Below the pieces are notes generated by a model. That model was not told where the DNA came from and did no database searches. It was given only the letters and a program-made list of their open reading frames with translations. From Chitinophagales bacterium (lineage in GTDB: Bacteria; Bacteroidota; Bacteroidia; Chitinophagales; Chitinophagaceae), in assembly GCA_017303335.1 (NCBI GenBank), contig JAFLBK010000001.1:1121001-1185000 (forward strand): a DNA stretch of 64,000 nucleotides, read 5' to 3'. Both the position numbers and the translations under genes were made by a program. This document shows positions 57,144 through 64,000 of the stretch, piece by piece. Every line of letters starts with the position of its first letter. The stretch's first letter is position 1.

Positions 57144-58181
57144 ATGAACAGGATCGAAAAATCATTGTTCGGGAAATATGCGGACAAAGAAATTTACCGG
57201 TTCAACCTTTTTAACCGGAAGGGGAACCATGTTTCCGTGATCAATTACGGCGCAACCATCATATCCTGGCAGGTGGCTTTGGGTGATGGATCCGTACGGA
57301 ATGTGGTGGTTGGTTCGGATCAACTGGAAACCTACCTGAACGACACGGCGTATTTTGGGTGTACCGTGGGCCGTTATGCCAACCGGATTTCCAAAGGGCG
57401 CTTTTCGATTGATGGAACCGAATACCTGCTTGCCTGCAATAACGGAGAGAATCACCTGCATGGTGGTAACCGCGGATTCAACAGCATGGTGTGGGAATGG
57501 GAACTGGAAGAGAAAGAAATCCCGGTCCTGCGGCTGCACTATTTCAGCAGGGATGGTGAAGAAGGATATCCCGGTAACCTGGATGTATGGACGGAGATCC
57601 GCTATACCGATGCGGACGAACTGGTCATTGAGTACGCCGCTACAACGGATAAACCCACTCCCATTAATCTCACCAATCACAGCTATTTCAATCTTACCGG
57701 CAACATGCAGGCGGGTATTCTTGATCACCGCCTTCAACTGAATGCTGATCAATATACGGTAGTGGATAAGCAGCAGATACCAACCGGTCAATTAATGCCG
57801 GTGCAGGGCGGCCCGCTCGATTTCAGGAATGGGAAACTGCTTCGTACCAGTATCGATCAAACAGCTCCGGGTTACGATCATAATTTTATTCTGAACAAAA
57901 CCGGATCGGCTTTTTCTTTCGCGGCTTCGTTGGTCGATCCTTCCGGCTTGCTGGAATTGCAGGTGCATACTACGGAACCCGGACTGCAACTCTATACCGG
58001 GAACCTGCTCAACAGTCATTTTCTGAATCGAAACGGGCAGGGGGTTGCCCAGTATGCGGCCCTCTGCCTCGAAACCCAGCATTACCCCGATTCGCCGAAT
58101 CACCCGCATTTTCCTTCCACCATCCTGAAGGCGGGTGAGACGTATACTTCTAAAACAGTTTACCAGCTTCTCTTCAAATAA
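57144..58181 (+). CDS. galM: aldose 1-epimerase (galactose mutarotase)
   Basis: 345 residues, beta-supersandwich fold. ENHLHGGNRGFNSMVWEW carries a substrate-binding His pair, His179 in LTNHSYFNLTG is the catalytic acid, and the Glu near GLQLYTGN/ALCLETQHYPDSPN is the base. No signal peptide, so it works in the cytoplasm, interconverting alpha and beta anomers. It diverges from the GH3 gene and may use its products. Its 3' side runs into convergent minus-strand terminators. Confidence 0.93.
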   Translation: MNRIEKSLFGKYADKEIYRFNLFNRKGNHVSVINYGATIISWQVALGDGSVRNVVVGSDQLETYLNDTAYFGCTVGRYANRISKGRFSIDGTEYLLACNNGENHLHGGNRGFNSMVWEWELEEKEIPVLRLHYFSRDGEEGYPGNLDVWTEIRYTDADELVIEYAATTDKPTPINLTNHSYFNLTGNMQAGILDHRLQLNADQYTVVDKQQIPTGQLMPVQGGPLDFRNGKLLRTSIDQTAPGYDHNFILNKTGSAFSFAASLVDPSGLLELQVHTTEPGLQLYTGNLLNSHFLNRNGQGVAQYAALCLETQHYPDSPNHPHFPSTILKAGETYTSKTVYQLLFK

Positions 58182-58192
58182 GACAATTAAAA

Positions 58193-58216
58193 AAAGCCCC
58201 CGCGTGTGCGGAGGCT
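58193..58216 (-). terminator. third, diverged terminator of the RNA locus
   Basis: On the minus strand AGCCTCCGC and GCGGGGGCT pair (one G-U) around ACAC, followed by TTTTTTT. On the plus strand the stem has a C-A mismatch and no T run, so it serves minus-strand transcripts. It has the same place in its unit as the two terminators at 58318 and 58448. Confidence 0.8.
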
Positions 58217-58317
58217 ATAAGCTGTATGGGAAGTGTTCCCAGCCTGACTGCGTCAAGCAGACAGGGAACCTTCAATCGGTTTGTAAAACGAACAATCAGT
58301 ATTGATGAAAGCAAAAA

Positions 58318-58341
58318 AGCCCCCGTTTTTCAACGAAGGCT
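58318..58341 (-). terminator. second terminator of the RNA locus
   Basis: Same sequence as the terminator at 58448-58471, shifted by exactly 130 bp: AGCCTTCG with CGGGGGCT and a T run on the minus strand. Confidence 0.85.
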
Positions 58342-58447
58342 TTTTAAAGCGCTGTAGGGGAAGTGTTCCCAGCCTGACTGCGTCAAGCAGACAGGGAACC
58401 TTCAATCGGTTTGTAAAACGAACAATCAGTATTGATGAAAACAAAAA

Positions 58448-58471
58448 AGCCCCCGTTTTTCAACGAAGGCT
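58448..58471 (-). terminator. terminator of the tRNA-like RNA gene
   Basis: On the minus strand AGCCTTCG and CGGGGGCT form an 8-bp stem (two G-U pairs), followed by TTTTTTG. It begins 11 nt after the end of the tRNA-like fold, as expected for a short independent RNA gene. Confidence 0.88.
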
Positions 58472-58481
58472 TTTTAAAGCG

Positions 58482-58653
58482 CTGTAGGGGAAGGGTTCGA
58501 ACCTTCACGAGGCAGTTAGCTGTAACACAAAGTTCGGTGGTCGACCCCGGTCGCTTTTGTATTGCTACGCCAGCGGCTCTATGTTACGTTTATCCTGTTA
58601 TCCTCACCCCCGAGACAAGAGGGCATGTCTGCCAAGAATTTCATCACCCCACA
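58482..58653 (-). ncRNA. tRNA-like RNA with anticodon GUC and a 100-nt structured variable region
   Basis: Read on the minus strand from 58653: acceptor TGTGGGG pairs with CCCTACA (one G-U); TG at 8-9; D stem ATG/CAT with loop AAATTCTTGGCAGA (A14, G18-G19, A21), of the leucine type; anticodon stem CCCTC/GGGGG with loop TTGTCTC, anticodon GTC; then 100 nt; then T arm GAAGG, TTCGAAC, CCTTC; discriminator G; no encoded CCA. The 100-nt region folds: GAGG/CCTC, CAG/CTG, and an 11-bp stem GTAACATAGAG/CTTTGTGTTAC capped by CGAC/GTCG. All key tRNA positions are kept except T37. A promoter-like element lies upstream and a terminator follows. It is not a tmRNA (too short, no tag). Whether it is charged, and with what, is unknown. 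Confidence 0.65.
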
Positions 58654-58665
58654 GTATTAAGAACT

Positions 58666-58683
58666 TCCCGATCGCTATCGGGA
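58666..58683. repeat. 18-nt palindrome in the RNA leader
   Basis: TCCCGAT and ATCGGGA pair around CGCT. Variants of this palindrome recur in many Bacteroidota genomes. Here it lies between the minus-strand -7 box and the 5' end of the tRNA-like fold, so it would be a leader hairpin removed on processing. Confidence 0.7.
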
Positions 58684-58692
58684 TTGATGACA

Positions 58693-58724
58693 CAAATCTA
58701 TAGGAATTACCAATACGTTTAAAA
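58693..58724 (-). promoter_or_regulatory. putative promoter of the tRNA-like RNA
   Basis: On the minus strand TTTT (58724-58721), a 20-bp spacer and TAGATTTG (58700-58693): a perfect -7 box and a -33 box with one mismatch. Transcription would begin about 58686, some 33 nt before the fold. Confidence 0.55.
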
Positions 58725-58732
58725 TATTTTAT

Positions 58733-58770
58733 CAAATATTTGGAAATTATAGAAATAATTCAAATATTTG
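58733..58770 (+). promoter_or_regulatory. lrp promoter with two identical palindromes
   Basis: CAAATATTTG occurs at 58733-58742 and 58761-58770, 28 bp apart. The TTTG end of the first and the AATATTTG of the second stand in -33 and -7 position with a 19- or 20-bp spacer, so the palindromes overlap the promoter itself. This fits autorepression by the Lrp-family protein encoded 38 bp downstream. The region is very A/T-rich. Confidence 0.5.
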
Positions 58771-58807
58771 TTTTTACACTTAAAAAAATTAAAAATAAAA
58801 AATCAAA

Positions 58808-59281
58808 ATGGCTGCTAAATTAAATCTTGACAAACTGGATCTGCAGATCATCCATGAAATGATGGAAACCGCGGAGATATCCTATGCCGAACTGGGAAAA
58901 AAGCTGTTTGTGAGCGGCGGAACCATCCATGTCCGCATCAAGAAATTACAGGAGTCCGGTATTGTCAAAGGTACAAGATTGAATGTAGACCTGAAACAGC
59001 TCGGGTACGATATCACCGCCTTTGTAGGCATCTACCTCGAGAAAAGTTCGTTGTACGATACGGTGGCCAAAGACCTGATGAATATACCCGAGATCGTTCG
59101 CCTGAACTATATCACCGGTAATTACAGCATGTTCATTGAGATCGTGTGCAAAGACATCTCCCAACTCCGCAATGTGCTGCACGACGAACTGCAGAAGATC
59201 AAGGGCATCGAGCGTACCGAAACATTCATTTCCCTGGAAGAAGGCTTCAGCCGCAATGTACAGGTGGCGCCGGCGGAGTGA
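58808..59281 (+). CDS. Lrp/AsnC family transcriptional regulator
   Basis: 157 residues. Helix-turn-helix at 6-60 (LDLQIIHEMMETAEISYAE, then SGGTIHVRIKKLQESG) and a RAM ligand-binding domain from about 68 (DITAFVGIYLEKSSLYDTV). It resembles the common Bacteroidota AsnC-type regulator that keeps VHVRIKKL in its recognition helix. The ligand is probably an amino acid. It faces away from the tRNA-like RNA gene and shares the A/T-rich control region with it. Confidence 0.92.
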   Translation: MAAKLNLDKLDLQIIHEMMETAEISYAELGKKLFVSGGTIHVRIKKLQESGIVKGTRLNVDLKQLGYDITAFVGIYLEKSSLYDTVAKDLMNIPEIVRLNYITGNYSMFIEIVCKDISQLRNVLHDELQKIKGIERTETFISLEEGFSRNVQVAPAE

Positions 59282-59387
59282 TGTGCTGATGAATTAATGT
59301 GCTGATATGCTGATGTACCAATGTGTTGATGGGAGTAGCTCTGTTCAATGAAAGAATTGTAATATAATCAGCACATCACCACATCGT
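59282..59387. repeat. inverted phrase-repeat spacer between lrp and the ABC permease gene
   Basis: The left half repeats ATGTGCTGAT with variants (GATGTGCTGATGAATTAATG and so on); the right half holds AATCAGCACATCACCACATC, its reverse complement. The region can form a long hairpin between the two convergent genes and may end transcription on both sides. The same phrase occurs at 14436-14541. Confidence 0.65.
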
Positions 59388-60491
59388 CTAATCGGATTTC
59401 ACATCCATCGCATCTCTCAATCCGTTCCCCAGTAAATTAAAGGCCAGTACCAGCAGCATGATGGCAAACCCCGGTATCAATGCCAGCATCGGGTTGTGGG
59501 TGATGATGAAATTGTAATTCTCCTTGATCATCAGTCCCCAACTGGGTTGCGGGGGTTGTATGCCAATGCCGAGAAAACTCAAACCGGCTTCCACGATGAT
59601 GGCTGTGGCAAAATTACCGGCGGCGAGCACCAGCACCGGGCCAAGTATGTTGGGTAAGATGTGCCGGACAATGATCCGGCTGTTTCGCAAGCCCAGGGCC
59701 CTGGCAGCCTGTATATACTCCATCTCTTTAATGGCCATTACCTGGCCGCGTACCAACCGGGCCACACTCACCCACATGGTCAGCCCCACGGCAATGAATA
59801 TCTGCCAGAAACCCTTACCCATGGCCATGGTGATGGCGAATACCAATAACAGCGTGGGGATGCTCCAGGTAACATTTACCAGCCACATGATGACTTCATC
59901 TACCCAGCCGCGGAAATAGCCGGCCAGTGATCCGAGGATGATGCCCAGCGTGAGCGAGATGATCACAGCGATCAGGCCAACGGCCAGGCTTACCCTTGTG
60001 CCGATGATGAGCCGGCTTAAAATATCGCGGCCGAATTTGTCGGTACCCAGCCAGTATTTTTTGAGGATGATGTGCCGCGGAAGCGATGCCGGGTTATTGA
60101 CTGTGATGCTGTTGATGGAATAATAGTGTACTACGGATGTATCATCGTCGATGAACTTATTGATGAGCAAACTGTCGCCTTTGATGCGGTAGCCTTTGAT
60201 CGGGATAAGTTTGTATTGAAGCGGGTTGCCGTTCAGGAAACGACCGAACCAGGACCCACCGCCGTATTTCCGCTCCGTGATCTTGAGAAATTGCTGGGTG
60301 TAGCCGGGCTTTTTGGCCTGTATCTCCACCGTTTGCAGATCGGCATTAGGCGAATTGTCGGGTGCAATGAGGTAGCCAAAAACAGCAATGAGCACCGCAA
60401 GGAGAATAACGATCAATCCAAACAGGGCGCCTTTGTTCTTTCGAAGCCGTTTCCAGGCTTCCCTGCGGAATGAATAATTGCTGTTGGCCAT
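59388..60491 (-). CDS. oligopeptide/dipeptide ABC transporter permease (OppC/DppC type)
   Basis: 367 residues. Helix 1 (ALFGLIVILLAVLIAVFGYLI), a periplasmic domain of about 110 residues, longer than in typical OppC, then five helices with LGTDKFGRDILSRLIIGTRVSL and the EAA loop EYIQAARALGLRNSRIIVRHILPN, which contacts the ATPase. The C-terminal SFLGIGIQPPQPSWGLMI segment is OppC-like. Partner permease, ATPase and binding protein are not in the window. It follows the GT2 gene by 25 bp on the same strand. Confidence 0.92.
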   Translation of the reverse strand: MANSNYSFRREAWKRLRKNKGALFGLIVILLAVLIAVFGYLIAPDNSPNADLQTVEIQAKKPGYTQQFLKITERKYGGGSWFGRFLNGNPLQYKLIPIKGYRIKGDSLLINKFIDDDTSVVHYYSINSITVNNPASLPRHIILKKYWLGTDKFGRDILSRLIIGTRVSLAVGLIAVIISLTLGIILGSLAGYFRGWVDEVIMWLVNVTWSIPTLLLVFAITMAMGKGFWQIFIAVGLTMWVSVARLVRGQVMAIKEMEYIQAARALGLRNSRIIVRHILPNILGPVLVLAAGNFATAIIVEAGLSFLGIGIQPPQPSWGLMIKENYNFIITHNPMLALIPGFAIMLLVLAFNLLGNGLRDAMDVKSD

Positions 60492-60516
60492 GCTGTAAAT
60501 TACGGATTCGGAGGTA

Positions 60517-61725
60517 TTATTTCACGCTTCGCTGCTTCCAGGTATACCGGCCAAACTGGCCAAACCAACCGGCGATAACCGTATACAGAATATGCAAGGG
60601 TTGCATCAGCGGAAAAAACCAGAGCATGTTCCGCTTTCCGAAAAATTGCGCAACCGGAAGCAGGAACCACAATTCAACAATCAACTTCGTCAGCAGCAAG
60701 ATCACCCAGCATTCGAGTAGTGTCATCCGGATGCTTACCGGGTAAAGGTGCAGGTTGAATGTTGGGTTACTGAATAACCCGGCAATGGGTAGCGCCAGCA
60801 GGGAGAGATTGAACAGGTAAACAAGCAGCAGCACTCCAAAAATGCGCTTATCCTCGTACTGTGTTGCTTTGCTGGCCCAGCGGATTCGTTGATTGAAGAA
60901 TGCCCGGATACTGTTCACCGGCGCTGTTTCCACGATCGCTTCCCGCGATTTGAGGAACATGATCTTCGATGGGTTGCGCTTGTATATTTTATGCATCAGC
61001 AGCATGTCGTCGCCGCTGGCGATGGAATCGATACCGGCAAAACCGCCAACTTCTTCAAATGCTTTCCGGGTATAGGCCATGTTGGCGCCGTTGCACATGC
61101 TGTGCGTTTTTTTGTAAACCGAAGCGCCCGTGATCCCCTGCAGGGTCATGAAATCGAGCGACTGAAAAATCTCTATAAACCTCACCCCCGGTCCCTCTCC
61201 TCCAGGAGAGAGGAGAAATCTTACCGGCGCCGCGATAAAGGCCGGCTGGTATTGCGCATAAAAAGCCGCGATTGTTTGCAGCCAGTGCGGTGGTACCACG
61301 CAATCGGCATCGGTGGTAACGATCAATTCGCCGGTTGATAAACGAATGGCGGTTTCAATGGCCTTTTTCTTATAGGAGTTGAGAGTTTCTCCGCTGATAT
61401 GATCCTGCAAAGCGATCCGCTTTATGTTGCCGGCTTTCCGTGCATCGATGATCGCGGCCGTATTATCGGTGGAATGATCATCCACCACCAGCACTTCAAA
61501 CAGTTCTGTTGGATACGATTGGTTTGCCAGGGAATCGAGGCAGGCGCCGATATGGGTTTCTTCATTCCGGGCGGGGATGATAACGGAAATGCGGGTTGTG
61601 GGTTTGAGGTTTGGGGTTTGGGGTTCGTAGCCCGGGATCTGTTTCCAGGCTCTGCGGTAATACATGAGCAGGAGGCAGTACAAAAAACAGAGAATCAGAA
61701 GAAAAAGAATAATAACCTGCTGCAT
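60517..61725 (-). CDS. family 2 glycosyltransferase, membrane-bound
   Basis: 402 residues from the ATG before helix 1 (VIILFLLILCFLYCLLLMYY). GT-A domain with VIIPARNEETHIGACLDSL, VLVVDDHSTDNT and TTDADCVVPP (DxD), acceptor region IASGDDMLLMHKIYKRNPSK and the QRIRWASK motif of processive-like enzymes, then three C-terminal helices. Two stretches look like absorbed genomic repeats: EPQTPNLKPTT at the linker and LLSPGGEGPGVRF inside the catalytic domain. Substrate unknown. The longer frame upstream overlaps the divergent marR control region and was not used. Confidence 0.88.
   Translation of the reverse strand: MQQVIILFLLILCFLYCLLLMYYRRAWKQIPGYEPQTPNLKPTTRISVIIPARNEETHIGACLDSLANQSYPTELFEVLVVDDHSTDNTAAIIDARKAGNIKRIALQDHISGETLNSYKKKAIETAIRLSTGELIVTTDADCVVPPHWLQTIAAFYAQYQPAFIAAPVRFLLSPGGEGPGVRFIEIFQSLDFMTLQGITGASVYKKTHSMCNGANMAYTRKAFEEVGGFAGIDSIASGDDMLLMHKIYKRNPSKIMFLKSREAIVETAPVNSIRAFFNQRIRWASKATQYEDKRIFGVLLLVYLFNLSLLALPIAGLFSNPTFNLHLYPVSIRMTLLECWVILLLTKLIVELWFLLPVAQFFGKRNMLWFFPLMQPLHILYTVIAGWFGQFGRYTWKQRSVK
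61180..61216. repeat. palindromic genomic repeat inside the GT2 coding region
   Basis: CCTCACCCCCGGTCCCTCTC followed by CTCCAGGAGAGAGGAG contains the palindrome CTCTCCT-CC-AGGAGAG. I know this kind of element as an intergenic repeat in Chitinophagaceae-type genomes. Here it is read in frame on the minus strand as SPGGEGPGVRF. Confidence 0.6.
61593..61626. repeat. GGGTTT-type repeat inside the GT2 coding region
   Basis: GGTTTGAGGTTTGGGGTTTG and onward is a telomere-like phrase repeat that is otherwise typical of spacers. On the minus strand it encodes the linker EPQTPNLKPTT between the first helix and the catalytic domain. Confidence 0.6.
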
Positions 61726-61842
61726 AATGGTATGCCGTACACATGCGTGATCCTTCGGCTGCGCCCAGGATAAACTCCAGCATGCGGCCCCGGATGGCAT
61801 GTCGGCCAGCAAAAATAATTTTTAATAATTCAACTGAATGAT

Positions 61843-61870
61843 TATCTTTGTTTAGTTGCATAAACAACTA
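61843..61870 (+). promoter_or_regulatory. marR -7 box and operator
   Basis: TATCTTTG (61843-61850) is a perfect -7 element. Right after it TAGTTG (61853-61858) and CAACTA (61865-61870) form an inverted repeat with a 6-bp spacer across the expected transcription start and ending 1 bp before the ATG. This is the expected size and place of a MarR operator, so the gene probably represses itself. Confidence 0.65.
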
Positions 61871-61871
61871 T

Positions 61872-62336
61872 ATGCCAAACAACCAATTGAAAAAAGCAGA
61901 GCTGTACAATTTCAAAAAAGGGGAACTATACAGTTTCATGACCGGCAAGGCCAGCACGGCGATCGGTCGGCGCTTACAAAAAAACTTCAAGCAGGCAGGC
62001 ATCGAGATCACGATCGAACAATGGAGCGTATTGTATCACCTGTGGAAGACGGATGGGTTAAGTCAGCAGCAGTTGTGCGATGCCACCTTCCGCGATAAAC
62101 CCAGCATCACCCGCCTCGTGGATAACCTCGAAAGGCTGAAACTGGTAAAACGGAATGCATCCAAGGAAGACAGGCGCAAAAACCTCATCGTGCTTACACC
62201 GGTTGGGAAAGAACTCGAAGAACAATGCGTGGAGATCGCCAACACGACGCTCAACGAAGCGCTCGAAGGCGTTACCAACGGACAGATCGAGATCGCCAAG
62301 GAAGTGCTGCAGATGGTTTATGATAACCTGAAATAG
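61872..62336 (+). CDS. MarR family transcriptional regulator
   Basis: 154 residues from the ATG just behind the operator; an earlier in-frame ATG lies upstream of the promoter and is rejected. Winged helix-turn-helix: TIEQWSVLYHLWKTDGLSQQ, recognition helix KPSITRLVDNLERL, wing NASKEDRRKNLIVLT. Terminal helices form the dimer interface. Divergent from the GT2 gene and upstream of an acyl-CoA dehydrogenase, which could be a target, though no second copy of the operator is visible before it. Confidence 0.92.
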   Translation: MPNNQLKKAELYNFKKGELYSFMTGKASTAIGRRLQKNFKQAGIEITIEQWSVLYHLWKTDGLSQQQLCDATFRDKPSITRLVDNLERLKLVKRNASKEDRRKNLIVLTPVGKELEEQCVEIANTTLNEALEGVTNGQIEIAKEVLQMVYDNLK

Positions 62337-62425
62337 CCGATACCGGATACCAGATACTGGTCGCTTGTCTCTCGAAACCCAGTAACCAGTATCCAGTGAC
62401 CAGTATCCAGTGACCAGTATCAATC
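62337..62425. repeat. CCAGTATCCAGTGA phrase-repeat spacer
   Basis: CCAGTATCCAGTGA occurs twice in tandem after a related CCCAGTAACCAGTATCC, and the left half holds ACCAGATACTGGT, a near palindrome able to pair with the right half. No gene is seen. It separates marR from the acyl-CoA dehydrogenase gene. Confidence 0.65.
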
Positions 62426-62442
62426 TTTTAAAAACTTTTGTC

Positions 62443-64000
62443 ATGAATACAACAGTATCCACACCCACCACCACACTCAAAGGCGGCGAATGGCTGATCA
62501 AAGAAAGCAACGCGTTTGAAACCTACGTGCCCGAGGATTTCAACGAAGAGCAGCAGATGGTTAAAGACATGTGCCTGCAGTTCCTGAACAGCGAAGTGCT
62601 GCCCATCGTGGACCGCATCGACAAGATGGAGCCGGGCCTCATGCCCTCCCTGATGGTAAAGGCCGGCGAACAGGGCCTGCTGGGTTCTTCCATTCCCGAA
62701 GACCTGGGCGGATTGGGAAAAGATTTCATCACCTCCACCATCGTGAACGAAGGACTGGGTGGTGGCTATTCATTCAGCGTGGCCATCGCGGCGCATACCG
62801 GTATCGGCACCCTGCCCATCCTGTACTTCGGTACCGAGGAACAGAAGAAGAAATACATTCCCAAACTGGCAACGGGTGAATGGAAGGGCGCTTACGGACT
62901 AACCGAACCAAACAGCGGCAGCGATGCCCTCGGTGCCAAAACCACGGCTACGCTTTCGGCCGATGGAAAACACTATATACTGAACGGACAAAAATGCTGG
63001 ATCACCAACGGCGGCTTTGCGGATGTATATACCGTATTCGCCAAGATCGACGGGGATAAGTTCTCCGCCTTTATCGTGGAAAGAGGTTTTGAAGGATTCA
63101 CGCAGGGGCCCGAAGAACATAAAATGGGTATCAAAGGTTCTTCAACGGTTCAGTTGTATTTCCAGGATTGCAAAGTGCCTGTTGAAAATCTGCTCGGTGA
63201 GGTCGGCAAGGGCCATATCATCGCCTTCAATATCCTGAACATCGGTCGCCTCAAACTCTGTGCGGCTGCCATCGGCGGAAGCAAGCTCGCGGTTAATTCA
63301 GCCGTTGAATACGCGAAAACAAGAGAACAATTCAAAACACCGATCGCCAACTTCGGCGCCATCAAATACAAACTGGCCGAAATGGCTACCCGCATCTTCG
63401 TAAGCGAAAGCGCTTTGTACCGTACCAGCAAATGGATCGACGATAAAGAAGTGGAGCTGGCGGCTTCGGGTAAGGCCTTCGCCGAAGCCCTGCTGGGCGC
63501 CGCCGAAGAATACGCGGTGGAATGCGCCATCTTAAAAGTGCATGGCAGCGAAGTGCTGGATTACGTGGTGGATGAAGCCGTACAGATCCACGGAGGTAAT
63601 GGCTTCAGCGATGAATACGCCGCCAGCCGTGCCTACCGCGACAGCCGCATCAACCGCATCTACGAAGGAACCAACGAGATCAACCGCCTGCTTACGGTGG
63701 ATATGATCCTCAAGCGTGCGATGAAAGGAAAGATCGACCTGATGGGTCCGGCCATGGCGGTGCAGAAAGAACTGATGAGCATCCCGGATTTTGGTAACGA
63801 AGACGAATCGGCTTTTTCCAAAGAACGCAAGGCCATCGCCAATATGAAAAAAGCCATCCTGATGGTGGCCGGCGCCGCCGTGCAGAAACTGATGATGAAG
63901 ATCCAGGACGAACAGGAGATACTGATGAACATCGCCGATATGGCCATCGAAACCTTTGAAGCGGAGAGTACGCTGCTGCGGGTGATGAAGCTGGTGGAAA
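62443..64000 (+). CDS. acyl-CoA dehydrogenase (3' truncated)
   Basis: 519 codons are visible and the frame is open at the window end. Motifs in order: the N-terminal helical domain ([26 protein letters not shown]), middle domain [20 protein letters not shown] and [18 protein letters not shown] for FAD, and [11 protein letters not shown] with Glu408 as probable catalytic base. Bacteroidota enzymes of this type are about 600 residues with an extra C-terminal helical domain, of which the start is visible ([19 protein letters not shown]). It removes hydrogens at C2-C3 of acyl-CoA in fatty acid breakdown. Confidence 0.93.
   Translation, partial: MNTTVSTPTTTLKGGEWLIKESNAFETYVPEDFNEEQQMVKDMCLQFLNSEVLPIVDRIDKMEPGLMPSLMVKAGEQGLLGSSIPEDLGGLGKDFITSTIVNEGLGGGYSFSVAIAAHTGIGTLPILYFGTEEQKKKYIPKLATGEWKGAYGLTEPNSGSDALGAKTTATLSADGKHYILNGQKCWITNGGFADVYTVFAKIDGDKFSAFIVERGFEGFTQGPEEHKMGIKGSSTVQLYFQDCKVPVENLLGEVGKGHIIAFNILNIGRLKLCAAAIGGSKLAVNSAVEYAKTREQFKTPIANFGAIKYKLAEMATRIFVSESALYRTSKWIDDKEVELAASGKAFAEALLGAAEEYAVECAILKVHGSEVLDYVVDEAVQIHGGNGFSDEYAASRAYRDSRINRIYEGTNEINRLLTVDMILKRAMKGKIDLMGPAMAVQKELMSIPDFGNEDESAFSKERKAIANMKKAILMVAGAAVQKLMMKIQDEQEILMNIADMAIETFEAESTLLRVMKLVE

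Larger units (their letters stand above)
58221..58480 (-). repeat. two 130-bp tandem units repeating the 3' half of the tRNA-like RNA and its terminator
   Basis: Units 58221-58350 and 58351-58480 differ at only 2 of 130 positions. Read on the minus strand each has GAAGGTTC, a 27-nt insert, GAACACTTCCCCTACAGC, then a terminator. The flanks of the insert equal the T stem, acceptor strand and tail of the RNA at 58482-58653; the insert itself folds (CCTGTCTGC with GCAGTCAGG around TTGAC) and sits exactly in the T loop. So the locus is one full cloverleaf followed by two 3' half copies with an extended T arm. Confidence 0.85.

Noticed and set aside
58482..58653. tmRNA (ssrA) as identity of the minus-strand RNA
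   Set aside because: The 5' GGGGTGA and the T arm recall tmRNA, but the RNA is 172 nt, has a normal D stem and anticodon arm, and shows no tag reading frame or pseudoknot series.
58482..58653. tRNA interrupted by a group I intron
   Set aside because: The extra 100 nt lie in the variable region, not in the anticodon loop, are too short for a group I core, and pair within themselves.
61848..61871. Upstream in-frame ATG of marR as the true start
   Set aside because: It lies inside the -7 box and operator, so it would not be in the transcript.

Overview
The window is a contiguous piece of a Bacteroidota chromosome, most likely Chitinophagaceae or a close relative. The reasons are the alternative complex III respiratory cluster joined to caa3-type oxidase genes, a protein with PKD repeats and a C-terminal type IX secretion domain, LytTR two-component signalling, promoters of the Bacteroidota form (TTTG, about 20 bp, TAnnTTTG), many TTG/GTG starts, and palindromic or phrase-like spacer repeats. 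Both edges cut genes: a large glucan-phosphorylase-like enzyme on the left and an acyl-CoA dehydrogenase on the right.

Layout. (1) 1-8130: end of a beta-glucan utilisation locus, with a GH94/GH149/GH161-like protein, an exported GH30, a GPH sugar symporter and two signal-less GH17 enzymes, very tightly packed. (2) 8131-13000: a 145-bp tandem duplication, then minus-strand genes (UvrD-tail-like protein, TMEM175 channel, class C beta-lactamase-like hydrolase, CarboxypepD_reg-like protein, and PurN fused to a membrane domain). (3) 13073-29432: a respiratory supercluster, actABCDEF, cytochrome oxidase II and I, heme O synthase, two subunits III, subunit IV, SCO1 and DUF420. (4) 29465-39028: two unknown proteins, a TPR histidine kinase with its LytTR regulator, an NHL lipoprotein, a minus-strand set (trmB, DUF5522, alkyltransferase-like), a universal stress protein, and an NTPase with a membrane partner. 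(5) 39178-50408: an almost complete purine catabolic operon. Guanine goes to xanthine (GuaD), urate (XdhA/XdhB, with XdhC for cofactor insertion), 5-hydroxyisourate (PuuD), OHCU and allantoin (UraD-UraH fusion), allantoate (AllB), and ureidoglycolate plus urea (Alc). A HpcH/DUF6986-like protein sits where the last, glyoxylate-producing or -using step would be expected. (6) 50594-58181: a giant PKD/T9SS protein, a GH3 enzyme and an aldose epimerase. (7) 58190-58770: an RNA locus described below. (8) 58808-64000: Lrp, an oligopeptide-type ABC permease, a GT2 glycosyltransferase, MarR and an acyl-CoA dehydrogenase.

The most unusual feature is on the minus strand at 58193-58724. A sequence that folds as a complete tRNA cloverleaf (7-bp acceptor, leucine-type D arm, 5-bp anticodon stem with GUC, canonical T arm) carries a 100-nt structured variable region. 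It has its own promoter-like element and a Rho-independent terminator, and is followed by two 130-bp tandem units. Those units repeat its 3' half and terminator but have a 27-nt palindromic insert inside the T loop. I do not recognise it as a known RNA family.

Functions are assigned from recognisable motifs and gene order only; no database search was possible.
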